Shown here piece by piece: positions 10,243 to 23,818 of a stretch of DNA of 29,031 nucleotides (the stretch's first letter is position 1; every line of letters starts with the position of its first letter). The position numbers were made by a program, and so were the translations under genes. A model generated the notes under the pieces. The model was not told the origin of the DNA. It did not search any database and was given only the letters and a program-made list of their open reading frames with translations. Source of the DNA: Sphaeroforma sirkka. Lineage: Eukaryota > Opisthokonta > Ichthyosporea > Ichthyophonida. The stretch is taken from assembly GCA_001586965.3 (NCBI GenBank), contig LUCW03000226.1, positions 1 to 29,031 of the forward strand, given 5' to 3'.

Positions 10243-13200
10243 ACTGAAATTTTTTCCAATCGGTATAGGTATGCACTAGAAGGGCCCAAATTATAGCTAT
10301 AGCAGTCGATGGCCATGAATATCTCTCCTAGACGAGGCACGAACTGAAATTTTTCCAATCGGTATAGGTATGCACTAGAAGGGCCCAAATTATAGCTATA
10401 GCAGTCGATGGCCATGAATATCTCTCCTAGACGAGGCACGAACTGAATTTTTTCCAATCGGTATAGGTATGCACTAGAAGGGCCCAAATTATAGCTATAG
10501 CAGTCGATGGCCATGAATATCTCTCCTAGACGAGTCACGAACTGAAATTTTTCCAATCGGTATAGGTATGCACTAGAAGGGCCCAAATTATAGCTATAGC
10601 AGTCGATGGCCATGAATATCTCTCCTAGACGAGGCACGAACTGAAATTTTTCCAATCGGTATAGGTATGCACTAGAAGGGCCCAAATTATAGCTATAGCA
10701 GTCGATGGCCATGAATATCTCTCCTAGACGAGTCACGAACTGAAATTTTTCCAATCGGTATAGGTATGCACTAGAAGGGCCCAAATTATAGCTATAGCAG
10801 TCGATGGCCATGAATATCTCTCCTAGACGAGGCACGAACTGAAATTTTTCCAATCGGTATAGGTATGCACTAGAAGGGCCCAAATTATAGCTATAGCAGT
10901 CGATGGCCATGAATATCTCTCCTAGACGAGTCACGAACTGAAATTTTTCCAATCGGTATAGGTATGCACTAGAAGGGCCCAAATTATAGCTATAGCAGTC
11001 GATGGCCATGAATATCTCTCCTAGACGAGGCACGAACTGAAATTTTTCCAATCGGTATAGGTATGCACTAGAAGGGCCCAAATTATAGCTATAGCAGTCG
11101 ATGGCCATGAATATCTCTCCTAGACGAGGCACGAACTGAAATTTTTCCAATCGGTATAGGTATGCACTAGAAGGGCCCAAATTATAGCTATAGCAGTCGA
11201 TGGCCATGAATATCTCTCCTAGACGAGGCACGAACTGAAATTTTTTCCAATCGGTATAGGTATGCACTAGAAGGGCCCAAATTATAGCTATAGCAGTCGA
11301 TGGCCATGAATATCTCTCCTAGACGAGTCACGAACTGAAATTTTTCCAATCGGTATAGGTATGCACTAGAAGGGCCCAAATTATAGCTATAGCAGTCGAT
11401 GGCCATGAATATCTCTCCTAGACGAGGCACGAACTGAAATTTTTCCAATCGGTATAGGTATGCACTAGAAGGGCCCAAATTATAGCTATAGCAGTCGATG
11501 GCCATGAATATCTCTCCTAGACGAGGCACGAACTGAAATTTTTCCAATCGGTATAGGTATGCACTAGAAGGGCCCAAATTATAGCTATAGCAGTCGATGG
11601 CCATGAATATCTCTCCTAGACGAGTCACGAACTGAAATTTTTCCAATCGGTATAGGTATGCACTAGAAGGGCCCAAATTATAGCTATAGCAGTCGATGGC
11701 CATGAATATCTCTCCTAGACGAGGCACGAACTGAAATTTTTCCAATCGGTATAGGTATGCACTAGAAGGGCCCAAATTATAGCTATAGCAGTCGATGGCC
11801 ATGAATATCTCTCCTAGACGAGGCACGAACTGAAATTTTTCCAATCGGTATAGGTATGCACTAGAAGGGCCCAAATTATAGCTATAGCAGTCGATGGCCA
11901 TGAATATCTCTCCTAGACGAGGCACGAACTGAAATTTTTCCAATCGGTATAGGTATGCACTAGAAGGGCCCAAATTATAGCTATAGCAGTCGATGGCCAT
12001 GAATATCTCTCCTAGACGAGTCACGAACTGAAATTTTTCCAATCGGTATAGGTATGCACTAGAAGGGCCCAAATTATAGCTATAGCAGTCGATGGCCATG
12101 AATATCTCTCCTAGACGAGGCACGAACTGAAATTTTTCCAATCGGTATAGGTATGCACTAGAAGGGCCCAAATTATAGCTATAGCAGTCGATGGCCATGA
12201 ATATCTCTCCTAGACGAGTCACGAACTGAAATTTTTCCAATCGGTATAGGTATGCACTAGAAGGGCCCAAATTATAGCTATAGCAGTCGATGGCCATGAA
12301 TATCTCTCCTAGACGAGGCACGAACTGAAATTTTTTCCAATCGGTATAGGTATGCACTAGAAGGGCCCAAATTATAGCTATAGCAGTCGATGGCCATGAA
12401 TATCTCTCCTAGACGAGTCACGAACTGAAATTTTTCCAATCGGTATAGGTATGCACTAGAAGGGCCCAAATTATAGCTATAGCAGTCGATGGCCATGAAT
12501 ATCTCTCCTAGACGAGGCACGAACTGAAATTTTTCCAATCGGTATAGGTATGCACTAGAAGGGCCCAAATTATAGCTATAGCAGTCGATGGCCATGAATA
12601 TCTCTCCTAGACGAGGCACGAACTGAAATTTTTTCCAATCGGTATAGGTATGCACTAGAAGGGCCCAAATTATAGCTATAGCAGTCGATGGCCATGAATA
12701 TCTCTCCTAGACGAGTCACGAACTGAAATTTTTCCAATCGGTATAGGTATGCACTAGAAGGGCCCAAATTATAGCTATAGCAGTCGATGGCCATGAATAT
12801 CTCTCCTAGACGAGGCACGAACTGAAATTTTTCCAATCGGTATAGGTATGCACTAGAAGGGCCCAAATTATAGCTATAGCAGTCGATGGCCATGAATATC
12901 TCTCCTAGACGAGTCACGAACTGAAATTTTTTCCAATCGGTATAGGTATGCACTAGAAGGGCCCAAATTATAGCTATAGCAGTCGATGGCCATGAATATC
13001 TCTCCTAGACGAGGCACGAACTGAAATTTTTTCCAATCGGTATAGGTATGCACTAGAAGGGCCCAAATTATAGCTATAGCAGTCGATGGCCATGAATATC
13101 TCTCCTAGACGAGGCACGAACTGAAATTTTTCCAATCGGTATAGGTATGCACTAGAAGGGCCCAAATTATAGCTATAGCAGTCGATGGCCATGAATATCT

Positions 13201-15767
13201 CTCCTAGACGAGGCACGAACTGAAATTTTTCCAATCGGTATAGGTATGCACTAGAAGGGCCCAAATTATAGCTATAGCAGTCGATGGCCATGAATATCTC
13301 TCCTAGACGAGGCACGAACTGAAATTTTTCCAATCGGTATAGGTATGCACTAGAAGGGCCCAAATTATAGCTATAGCAGTCGATGGCCATGAATATCTCT
13401 CCTAGACGAGTCACGAACTGAAATTTTTCCAATCGGTATAGGTATGCACTAGAAGGGCCCAAATTATAGCTATAGCAGTCGATGGCCATGAATATCTCTC
13501 CTAGACGAGGCACGAACTGAAATTTTTCCAATCGGTATAGGTATGCACTAGAAGGGCCCAAATTATAGCTATAGCAGTCGATGGCCATGAATATCTCTCC
13601 TAGACGAGGCACGAACTGAAATTTTTCCAATCGGTATAGGTATGCACTAGAAGGGCCCAAATTATAGCTATAGCAGTCGATGGCCATGAATATCTCTCCT
13701 AGACGAGTCACGAACTGAAATTTTTCCAATCGGTATAGGTATGCACTAGAAGGGCCCAAATTATAGCTATAGCAGTCGATGGCCATGAATATCTCTCCTA
13801 GACGAGGCACGAACTGAAATTTTTTCCAATCGGTATAGGTATGCACTAGAAGGGCCCAAATTATAGCTATAGCAGTCGATGGCCATGAATATCTCTCCTA
13901 GACGAGTCACGAACTGAAATTTTTCCAATCGGTATAGGTATGCACTAGAAGGGCCCAAATTATAGCTATAGCAGTCGATGGCCATGAATATCTCTCCTAG
14001 ACGAGGCACGAACTGAAATTTTTCCAATCGGTATAGGTATGCACTAGAAGGGCCCAAATTATAGCTATAGCAGTCGATGGCCATGAATATCTCTCCTAGA
14101 CGAGGCACGAACTGAAATTTTTCCAATCGGTATAGGTATGCACTAGAAGGGCCCAAATTATAGCTATAGCAGTCGATGGCCATGAATATCTCTCCTAGAC
14201 GAGTCACGAACTGAAATTTTTCCAATCGGTATAGGTATGCACTAGAAGGGCCCAAATTATAGCTATAGCAGTCGATGGCCATGAATATCTCTCCTAGACG
14301 AGGCACGAACTGAAATTTTTCCAATCGGTATAGGTATGCACTAGAAGGGCCCAAATTATAGCTATAGCAGTCGATGGCCATGAATATCTCCTAGACGAGT
14401 CACGAACTGAAATTTTTCCAATCGGTATAGGTATGCACTAGAAGGGCCCAAATTATAGCTATAGCAGTCGATGGCCATGAATATCTCTCCTAGACGAGGC
14501 ACGAACTGAAATTTTTCCAATCGGTATAGGTATGCACTAGAAGGGCCCAAATTATAGCTATAGCAGTCGATGGCCATGAATATCTCTCCTAGACGAGGCA
14601 CGAACTGAAATTTTTCCAATCGGTATAGGTATGCACTAGAAGGGCCCAAATTATAGCTATAGCAGTCGATGGCCATGAATATCTCTCCTAGACGAGTCAC
14701 GAACTGAAATTTTTCCAATCGGTATAGGTATGCACTAGAAGGGCCCAAATTATAGCTATAGCAGTCGATGGCCATGAATATCTCTCCTAGACGAGTCACG
14801 AACTGAAATTTTTCCAATCGGTATAGGTATGCACTAGAAGGGCCCAAATTATAGCTATAGCAGTCGATGGCCATGAATATCTCTCCTAGACGAGGCACGA
14901 ACTGAAATTTTTTCCAATCGGTATAGGTATGCACTAGAAGGGCCCAAATTATAGCTATAGCAGTCGATGGCCATGAATATCTCTCCTAGACGAGGCACGA
15001 ACTGAAATTTTTCCAATCGGTATAGGTATGCACTAGAAGGGCCCAAATTATAGCTATAGCAGTCGATGGCCATGAATATCTCTCCTAGACGAGGCACGAA
15101 CTGAAATTTTTCCAATCGGTATAGGTATGCACTAGAAGGGCCCAAATTATAGCTATAGCAGTCGATGGCCATGAATATCTCTCCTAGACGAGTCACGAAC
15201 TGAAATTTTTCCAATCGGTATAGGTATGCACTAGAAGGGCCCAAATTATAGCTATAGCAGTCGATGGCCATGAATATCTCTCCTAGACGAGGCACGAACT
15301 GAAATTTTTCCAATCGGTATAGGTATGCACTAGAAGGGCCCAAATTATAGCTATAGCAGTCGATGGCCATGAATATCTCTCCTAGACGAGGCACGAACTG
15401 AAATTTTTCCAATCGGTATAGGTATGCACTAGAAGGGCCCAAATTATAGCTATAGCAGTCGATGGCCATGAATATCTCTCCTAGACGAGTCACGAACTGA
15501 AATTTTTCCAATCGGTATAGGTATGCACTAGAAGGGCCCAAATTATAGCTATAGCAGTCGATGATGGCCATGAATATCTCTCCTAGACGAGGCACGAACT
15601 GAAATTTTTCCAATCGGTATAGGTATGCACTAGAAGGGCCCAAATTATAGCTATAGCAGTCGATGGCCATGAATATCTCTCCTAGACGAGGCACGAACTG
15701 AAATTTTTCCAATCGGTATAGGTATGCACTAGAAGGGCCCAAATTATAGCTATAGCAGTCGATGGCC

Positions 15768-16163
15768 ATGAATATCTCTCCTAGACGAGTCACGAACTGA
15801 AATTTTTCCAATCGGTATAGGTATGCACTAGAAGGGCCCAAATTATAGCTATAGCAGTCGATGGCCATGAATATCTCTCCTAGACGAGTCACGAACTGAA
15901 ATTTTTCCAATCGGTATAGGTATGCACTAGAAGGGCCCAAATTATAGCTATAGCAGTCGATGGCCATGAATATCTCTCCTAGACGAGTCACGAACTGAAA
16001 TTTTTCCAATCGGTATAGGTATGCACTAGAAGGGCCCAAATTATAGCTATAGCAGTCGATGGCCATGAATATCTCTCCTAGACGAGTCACGAACTGAAAT
16101 TTTTCCAATCGGTATAGGTATGCACTAGAAGGGCCCAAATTATAGCTATAGCAGTCGATGGCC
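15768..16163. repeat. Run of four consecutive T-form monomers
   Basis: Four 99-bp copies in a row carry 'gagtcacg'. This is the longest T-form run in the window; elsewhere T copies are nearly always single or paired. All four have five Ts and no indel. The block could come from a recent local duplication of one T monomer or from gene conversion. Confidence 0.8.
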
Positions 16164-17551
16164 ATGAATATCTCTCCTAGACGAGGCACGAACTGAAATT
16201 TTTCCAATCGGTATAGGTATGCACTAGAAGGGCCCAAATTATAGCTATAGCAGTCGATGGCCATGAATATCTCTCCTAGACGAGTCACGAACTGAAATTT
16301 TTCCAATCGGTATAGGTATGCACTAGAAGGGCCCAAATTATAGCTATAGCAGTCGATGGCCATGAATATCTCTCCTAGACGAGGCACGAACTGAAATTTT
16401 TTCCAATCGGTATAGGTATGCACTAGAAGGGCCCAAATTATAGCTATAGCAGTCGATGGCCATGAATATCTCTCCTAGACGAGTCACGAACTGAAATTTT
16501 TCCAATCGGTATAGGTATGCACTAGAAGGGCCCAAATTATAGCTATAGCAGTCGATGGCCATGAATATCTCTCCTAGACGAGGCACGAACTGAAATTTTT
16601 CCAATCGGTATAGGTATGCACTAGAAGGGCCCAAATTATAGCTATAGCAGTCGATGGCCATGAATATCTCTCCTAGACGAGGCACGAACTGAAATTTTTC
16701 CAATCGGTATAGGTATGCACTAGAAGGGCCCAAATTATAGCTATAGCAGTCGATGGCCATGAATATCTCTCCTAGACGAGTCACGAACTGAAATTTTTCC
16801 AATCGGTATAGGTATGCACTAGAAGGGCCCAAATTATAGCTATAGCAGTCGATGGCCATGAATATCTCTCCTAGACGAGGCACGAACTGAAATTTTTCCA
16901 ATCGGTATAGGTATGCACTAGAAGGGCCCAAATTATAGCTATAGCAGTCGATGGCCATGAATATCTCTCCTAGACGAGTCACGAACTGAAATTTTTCCAA
17001 TCGGTATAGGTATGCACTAGAAGGGCCCAAATTATAGCTATAGCAGTCGATGGCCATGAATATCTCTCCTAGACGAGGCACGAACTGAAATTTTTCCAAT
17101 CGGTATAGGTATGCACTAGAAGGGCCCAAATTATAGCTATAGCAGTCGATGGCCATGAATATCTCTCCTAGACGAGTCACGAACTGAAATTTTTCCAATC
17201 GGTATAGGTATGCACTAGAAGGGCCCAAATTATAGCTATAGCAGTCGATGGCCATGAATATCTCTCCTAGACGAGTCACGAACTGAAATTTTTCCAATCG
17301 GTATAGGTATGCACTAGAAGGGCCCAAATTATAGCTATAGCAGTCGATGGCCATGAATATCTCTCCTAGACGAGGCACGAACTGAAATTTTTCCAATCGG
17401 TATAGGTATGCACTAGAAGGGCCCAAATTATAGCTATAGCAGTCGATGGCCATGAATATCTCTCCTAGACGAGTCACGAACTGAAATTTTTTCCAATCGG
17501 TATAGGTATGCACTAGAAGGGCCCAAATTATAGCTATAGCAGTCGATGGCC

Positions 17552-19336
17552 ATGAATAATATCTCTCCTAGACGAGGCACGAACTGAAATTTTTCCAATC
17601 GGTATAGGTATGCACTAGAAGGGCCCAAATTATAGCTATAGCAGTCGATGGCCATGAATATCTCTCCTAGACGAGGCACGAACTGAAATTTTTCCAATCG
17701 GTATAGGTATGCACTAGAAGGGCCCAAATTATAGCTATAGCAGTCGATGGCCATGAATATCTCTCCTAGACGAGTCACGAACTGAAATTTTTCCAATCGG
17801 TATAGGTATGCACTAGAAGGGCCCAAATTATAGCTATAGCAGTCGATGGCCATGAATATCTCTCCTAGACGAGGCACGAACTGAAATTTTTCCAATCGGT
17901 ATAGGTATGCACTAGAAGGGCCCAAATTATAGCTATAGCAGTCGATGGCCATGAATATCTCTCCTAGACGAGTCACGAACTGAAATTTTTCCAATCGGTA
18001 TAGGTATGCACTAGAAGGGCCCAAATTATAGCTATAGCAGTCGATGGCCATGAATATCTCTCCTAGACGAGTCACGAACTGAAATTTTTCCAATCGGTAT
18101 AGGTATGCACTAGAAGGGCCCAAATTATAGCTATAGCAGTCGATGGCCATGAATATCTCTCCTAGACGAGGCACGAACTGAAATTTTTCCAATCGGTATA
18201 GGTATGCACTAGAAGGGCCCAAATTATAGCTATAGCAGTCGATGGCCATGAATATCTCTCCTAGACGAGTCACGAACTGAAATTTTTCCAATCGGTATAG
18301 GTATGCACTAGAAGGGCCCAAATTATAGCTATAGCAGTCGATGGCCATGAATATCTCTCCTAGACGAGGCACGAACTGAAATTTTTCCAATCGGTATAGG
18401 TATGCACTAGAAGGGCCCAAATTATAGCTATAGCAGTCGATGGCCATGAATATCTCTCCTAGACGAGGCACGAACTGAAATTTTTCCAATCGGTATAGGT
18501 ATGCACTAGAAGGGCCCAAATTATAGCTATAGCAGTCGATGGCCATGAATATCTCTCCTAGACGAGTCACGAACTGAAATTTTTCCAATCGGTATAGGTA
18601 TGCACTAGAAGGGCCCAAATTATAGCTATAGCAGTCGATGGCCATGAATATCTCTCCTAGACGAGGCACGAACTGAAATTTTTCCAATCGGTATAGGTAT
18701 GCACTAGAAGGGCCCAAATTATAGCTATAGCAGTCGATGGCCATGAATATCTCTCCTAGACGAGTCACGAACTGAAATTTTTCCAATCGGTATAGGTATG
18801 CACTAGAAGGGCCCAAATTATAGCTATAGCAGTCGATGGCCATGAATATCTCTCCTAGACGAGGCACGAACTGAAATTTTTCCAATCGGTATAGGTATGC
18901 ACTAGAAGGGCCCAAATTATAGCTATAGCAGTCGATGGCCATGAATATCTCTCCTAGACGAGTCACGAACTGAAATTTTTCCAATCGGTATAGGTATGCA
19001 CTAGAAGGGCCCAAATTATAGCTATAGCAGTCGATGGCCATGAATATCTCTCCTAGACGAGTCACGAACTGAAATTTTTCCAATCGGTATAGGTATGCAC
19101 TAGAAGGGCCCAAATTATAGCTATAGCAGTCGATGGCCATGAATATCTCTCCTAGACGAGGCACGAACTGAAATTTTTCCAATCGGTATAGGTATGCACT
19201 AGAAGGGCCCAAATTATAGCTATAGCAGTCGATGGCCATGAATATCTCTCCTAGACGAGTCACGAACTGAAATTTTTCCAATCGGTATAGGTATGCACTA
19301 GAAGGGCCCAAATTATAGCTATAGCAGTCGATGGCC
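17552..19336. repeat. Most uniform block: 18 monomers with one 3-bp insertion
   Basis: Eighteen monomers (18 x 99 + 3 bp) run without a T-run or CT-length change. The only length difference is an extra triplet in 'aataat' at 17555-17560. The states read g g t g t t g t g g t g t g t t g t. This uniformity lets the minus-strand frame stay open for 634 codons (17434-19338), but the frame is treated here as a by-product of the 99-bp period. It suggests recent homogenisation. Confidence 0.85.
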
Positions 19337-22300
19337 ATGAATATCTCCTAGACGAGGCACGAACTGAAATTTTTCCAATCGGTATAGGTATGCACTAGAA
19401 GGGCCCAAATTATAGCTATAGCAGTCGATGGCCATGAATATCTCTCCTAGACGAGTCACGAACTGAAATTTTTCCAATCGGTATAGGTATGCACTAGAAG
19501 GGCCCAAATTATAGCTATAGCAGTCGATGGCCATGAATATCTCTCCTAGACGAGGCACGAACTGAAATTTTTTTCCAATCGGTATAGGTATGCACTAGAA
19601 GGGCCCAAATTATAGCTATAGCAGTCGATGGCCATGAATATCTCTCCTAGACGAGGCACGAACTGAAATTTTTTTCCAATCGGTATAGGTATGCACTAGA
19701 AGGGCCCAAATTATAGCTATAGCAGTCGATGGCCATGAATATCTCTCCTAGACGAGTCACGAACTGAAATTTTTCCAATCGGTATAGGTATGCACTAGAA
19801 GGGCCCAAATTATAGCTATAGCAGTCGATGGCCATGAATATCTCTCCTAGACGAGGCACGAACTGAAATTTTTCCAATCGGTATAGGTATGCACTAGAAG
19901 GGCCCAAATTATAGCTATAGCAGTCGATGGCCATGAATATCTCTCCTAGACGAGTCACGAACTGAAATTTTTCCAATCGGTATAGGTATGCACTAGAAGG
20001 GCCCAAATTATAGCTATAGCAGTCGATGGCCATGAATATCTCTCCTAGACGAGGCACGAACTGAAATTTTTTCCAATCGGTATAGGTATGCACTAGAAGG
20101 GCCCAAATTATAGCTATAGCAGTCGATGGCCATGAATATCTCTCCTAGACGAGTCACGAACTGAAATTTTTCCAATCGGTATAGGTATGCACTAGAAGGG
20201 CCCAAATTATAGCTATAGCAGTCGATGGCCATGAATATCTCTCCTAGACGAGGCACGAACTGAAATTTTTCCAATCGGTATAGGTATGCACTAGAAGGGC
20301 CCAAATTATAGCTATAGCAGTCGATGGCCATGAATATCTCTCCTAGACGAGGCACGAACTGAAATTTTTCCAATCGGTATAGGTATGCACTAGAAGGGCC
20401 CAAATTATAGCTATAGCAGTCGATGGCCATGAATATCTCTCCTAGACGAGTCACGAACTGAAATTTTTCCAATCGGTATAGGTATGCACTAGAAGGGCCC
20501 AAATTATAGCTATAGCAGTCGATGGCCATGAATATCTCTCCTAGACGAGGCACGAACTGAAATTTTTTTCCAATCGGTATAGGTATGCACTAGAAGGGCC
20601 CAAATTATAGCTATAGCAGTCGATGGCCATGAATATCTCTCCTAGACGAGGTCACGAACTGAAATTTTTCCAATCGGTATAGGTATGCACTAGAAGGGCC
20701 CAAATTATAGCTATAGCAGTCGATGGCCATGAATATCTCTCCTAGACGAGTCACGAACTGAAATTTTTCCAATCGGTATAGGTATGCACTAGAAGGGCCC
20801 AAATTATAGCTATAGCAGTCGATGGCCATGAATATCTCTCCTAGACGAGGCACGAACTGAAATTTTTCCAATCGGTATAGGTATGCACTAGAAGGGCCCA
20901 AATTATAGCTATAGCAGTCGATGGCCATGAATATCTCTCCTAGACGAGTCACGAACTGAAATTTTTTCCAATCGGTATAGGTATGCACTAGAAGGGCCCA
21001 AATTATAGCTATAGCAGTCGATGGCCATGAATATCTCTCCTAGACGAGGCACGAACTGAAATTTTTCCAATCGGTATAGGTATGCACTAGAAGGGCCCAA
21101 ATTATAGCTATAGCAGTCGATGGCCATGAATATCTCTCCTAGACGAGTCACGAACTGAAATTTTTCCAATCGGTATAGGTATGCACTAGAAGGGCCCAAA
21201 TTATAGCTATAGCAGTCGATGGCCATGAATATCTCTCCTAGACGAGGCACGAACTGAAATTTTTCCAATCGGTATAGGTATGCACTAGAAGGGCCCAAAT
21301 TATAGCTATAGCAGTCGATGGCCATGAATATCTCTCCTAGACGAGTCACGAACTGAAATTTTTCCAATCGGTATAGGTATGCACTAGAAGGGCCCAAATT
21401 ATAGCTATAGCAGTCGATGGCCATGAATATCTCTCCTAGACGAGGCACGAACTGAAATTTTTCCAATCGGTATAGGTATGCACTAGAAGGGCCCAAATTA
21501 TAGCTATAGCAGTCGATGGCCATGAATATCTCTCCTAGACGAGGCACGAACTGAAATTTTTCCAATCGGTATAGGTATGCACTAGAAGGGCCCAAATTAT
21601 AGCTATAGCAGTCGATGGCCATGAATATCTCTCCTAGACGAGTCACGAACTGAAATTTTTTCCAATCGGTATAGGTATGCACTAGAAGGGCCCAAATTAT
21701 AGCTATAGCAGTCGATGGCCATGAATATCTCTCCTAGACGAGGCACGAACTGAAATTTTTCCAATCGGTATAGGTATGCACTAGAAGGGCCCAAATTATA
21801 GCTATAGCAGTCGATGGCCATGAATATCTCTCCTAGACGAGTCACGAACTGAAATTTTTCCAATCGGTATAGGTATGCACTAGAAGGGCCCAAATTATAG
21901 CTATAGCAGTCGATGGCCATGAATATCTCTCCTAGACGAGTCACGAACTGAAATTTTTCCAATCGGTATAGGTATGCACTAGAAGGGCCCAAATTATAGC
22001 TATAGCAGTCGATGGCCATGAATATCTCTCCTAGACGAGGCACGAACTGAAATTTTTTCCAATCGGTATAGGTATGCACTAGAAGGGCCCAAATTATAGC
22101 TATAGCAGTCGATGGCCATGAATATCTCTCCTAGACGAGGCACGAACTGAAATTTTTCCAATCGGTATAGGTATGCACTAGAAGGGCCCAAATTATAGCT
22201 ATAGCAGTCGATGGCCATGAATATCTCTCCTAGACGAGGCACGAACTGAAATTTTTTTCCAATCGGTATAGGTATGCACTAGAAGGGCCCAAATTATAGC

Positions 22301-22433
22301 TATAGCAGTCGATGGCCATGAATATCTCTCCTAGACGAGTCACGAACTGAAATTTTTCCAATCGGTATAGGTATGCACTAGAAGGGCCCAAATTATAGCT
22401 ATAGCAGTCGATGGCCATGAATATCTCTCCTAG
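19337..22433. repeat. Variable segment of about 31 monomers
   Basis: This stretch starts with a short-CT copy (19337). T runs of seven appear at about 19568, 19670, 20568 and 22252, lengths seen only at about 2312 and 5294 before this point. Six-T runs also occur. The t/g order is mixed without a clear period. Otherwise all copies match the reference monomer. Confidence 0.8.
20647..20655. repeat. Second hybrid diagnostic site 'gaggtcacg'
   Basis: This is the same g-plus-t hybrid as at 10234-10242, here in a copy with five Ts that follows a seven-T G copy. The neighbouring t/g order differs from the first case, so the two do not look like copies of one duplicated block. Confidence 0.8.
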
Positions 22434-22560
22434 ACGAGAGTCACGAACTGAAATTTTTCCAATCGGTATAGGTATGCACTAGAAGGGCCCAAATTATAGC
22501 TATAGCAGTCGATGGCCATGAATATCTCTCCTAGACGAGTCACTAGACGAGGCACGAACT
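22434..22560. repeat. Paired insertions at the diagnostic site: +2 bp and +12 bp
   Basis: At 22434-22446 a T copy reads 'gacgagagtcacg', two bases longer than normal. In the next copy, 22531-22556 reads 'ctagacgagtca' followed by 'ctagacgaggcacg', a 12-bp partial duplication that places a T-form half beside a G-form half. Two adjacent copies with events at the same short site suggest one local replication or recombination accident. Confidence 0.85.
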
Positions 22561-22927
22561 GAAATTTTTCCAATCGGTATAGGTATGCACTAGAAGGGCC
22601 CAAATTATAGCTATAGCAGTCGATGGCCATGAATATCTCTCCTAGACGAGGCACGAACTGAAATTTTTCCAATCGGTATAGGTATGCACTAGAAGGGCCC
22701 AAATTATAGCTATAGCAGTCGATGGCCATGAATATCTCTCCTAGACGAGGCACGAACTGAAATTTTTCCAATCGGTATAGGTATGCACTAGAAGGGCCCA
22801 AATTATAGCTATAGCAGTCGATGGCCATGAATATCTCTCCTAGACGAGGCACGAACTGAAATTTTTTTCCAATCGGTATAGGTATGCACTAGAAGGGCCC
22901 AAATTATAGCTATAGCAGTCGATGGCC

Positions 22928-23818
22928 ATGAATATCTCTCCTAGACGAGTCACGAACTGAAATTTTTCCAATCGGTATAGGTATGCACTAGAAGGGCCCA
23001 AATTATAGCTATAGCAGTCGATGGCCATGAATATCTCTCCTAGACGAGGCACGAACTGAAATTTTTCCAATCGGTATAGGTATGCACTAGAAGGGCCCAA
23101 ATTATAGCTATAGCAGTCGATGGCCATGAATATCTCTCCTAGACGAGGCACGAACTGAAATTTTTCCAATCGGTATAGGTATGCACTAGAAGGGCCCAAA
23201 TTATAGCTATAGCAGTCGATGGCCATGAATATCTCTCCTAGACGAGTCACGAACTGAAATTTTTCCAATCGGTATAGGTATGCACTAGAAGGGCCCAAAT
23301 TATAGCTATAGCAGTCGATGGCCATGAATATCTCTCCTAGACGAGGCACGAACTGAAATTTTTCCAATCGGTATAGGTATGCACTAGAAGGGCCCAAATT
23401 ATAGCTATAGCAGTCGATGGCCATGAATATCTCTCCTAGACGAGGCACGAACTGAAATTTTTCCAATCGGTATAGGTATGCACTAGAAGGGCCCAAATTA
23501 TAGCTATAGCAGTCGATGGCCATGAATATCTCTCCTAGACGAGTCACGAACTGAAATTTTTCCAATCGGTATAGGTATGCACTAGAAGGGCCCAAATTAT
23601 AGCTATAGCAGTCGATGGCCATGAATATCTCTCCTAGACGAGGCACGAACTGAAATTTTTCCAATCGGTATAGGTATGCACTAGAAGGGCCCAAATTATA
23701 GCTATAGCAGTCGATGGCCATGAATATCTCTCCTAGACGAGGCACGAACTGAAATTTTTCCAATCGGTATAGGTATGCACTAGAAGGGCCCAAATTATAG
23801 CTATAGCAGTCGATGGCC
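22928..23818. repeat. Local trimer stretch, (T-G-G) x3, 297-bp period
   Basis: Nine intact monomers read t-g-g-t-g-g-t-g-g, which is three tandem 297-bp units. The next copy (23819, six Ts) is t and the one after is g, so the phase continues partly. The copy just before (22827) is g with seven Ts. This differs from the dimer order seen elsewhere and suggests local amplification of a trimer. Nine binary states are limited evidence, so the unit is seen but its origin is inferred. Confidence 0.6.

Larger units (their letters stand above)
7146..17551. repeat. Uniform interior segment of about 105 monomers
   Basis: These copies continue the array with few length changes. Six-T runs occur in roughly one in seven copies and there are no seven- or eight-T runs. 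Short CT forms lie at 7146, 9226, 10017 and 14380. Other events are a hybrid 'gaggtcacg' (10234-10242), one copy with a2t6 in place of a3t5 (about 10445-10452), and an in-place triplet duplication 'cgatgatgg' (about 15560-15568). With the block at 17552-19336 this is the most homogeneous part of the window. Confidence 0.85.

Noticed and set aside
3571-17560. 'aataat' insertions at 3571 and 17555 as evidence of a duplicated segment
   Set aside because: The surrounding t/g states and T-run lengths differ, so an independent triplet slippage is simpler.
16265-19435. A 14-copy identical t/g pattern at two places about 18 monomers apart, suggesting a large duplicated block
   Set aside because: With two states, frequent alternation and tens of thousands of possible pairings among 293 copies, matches of about this length are expected by chance. 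The T-run and triplet-insertion marks also do not match between the two blocks.
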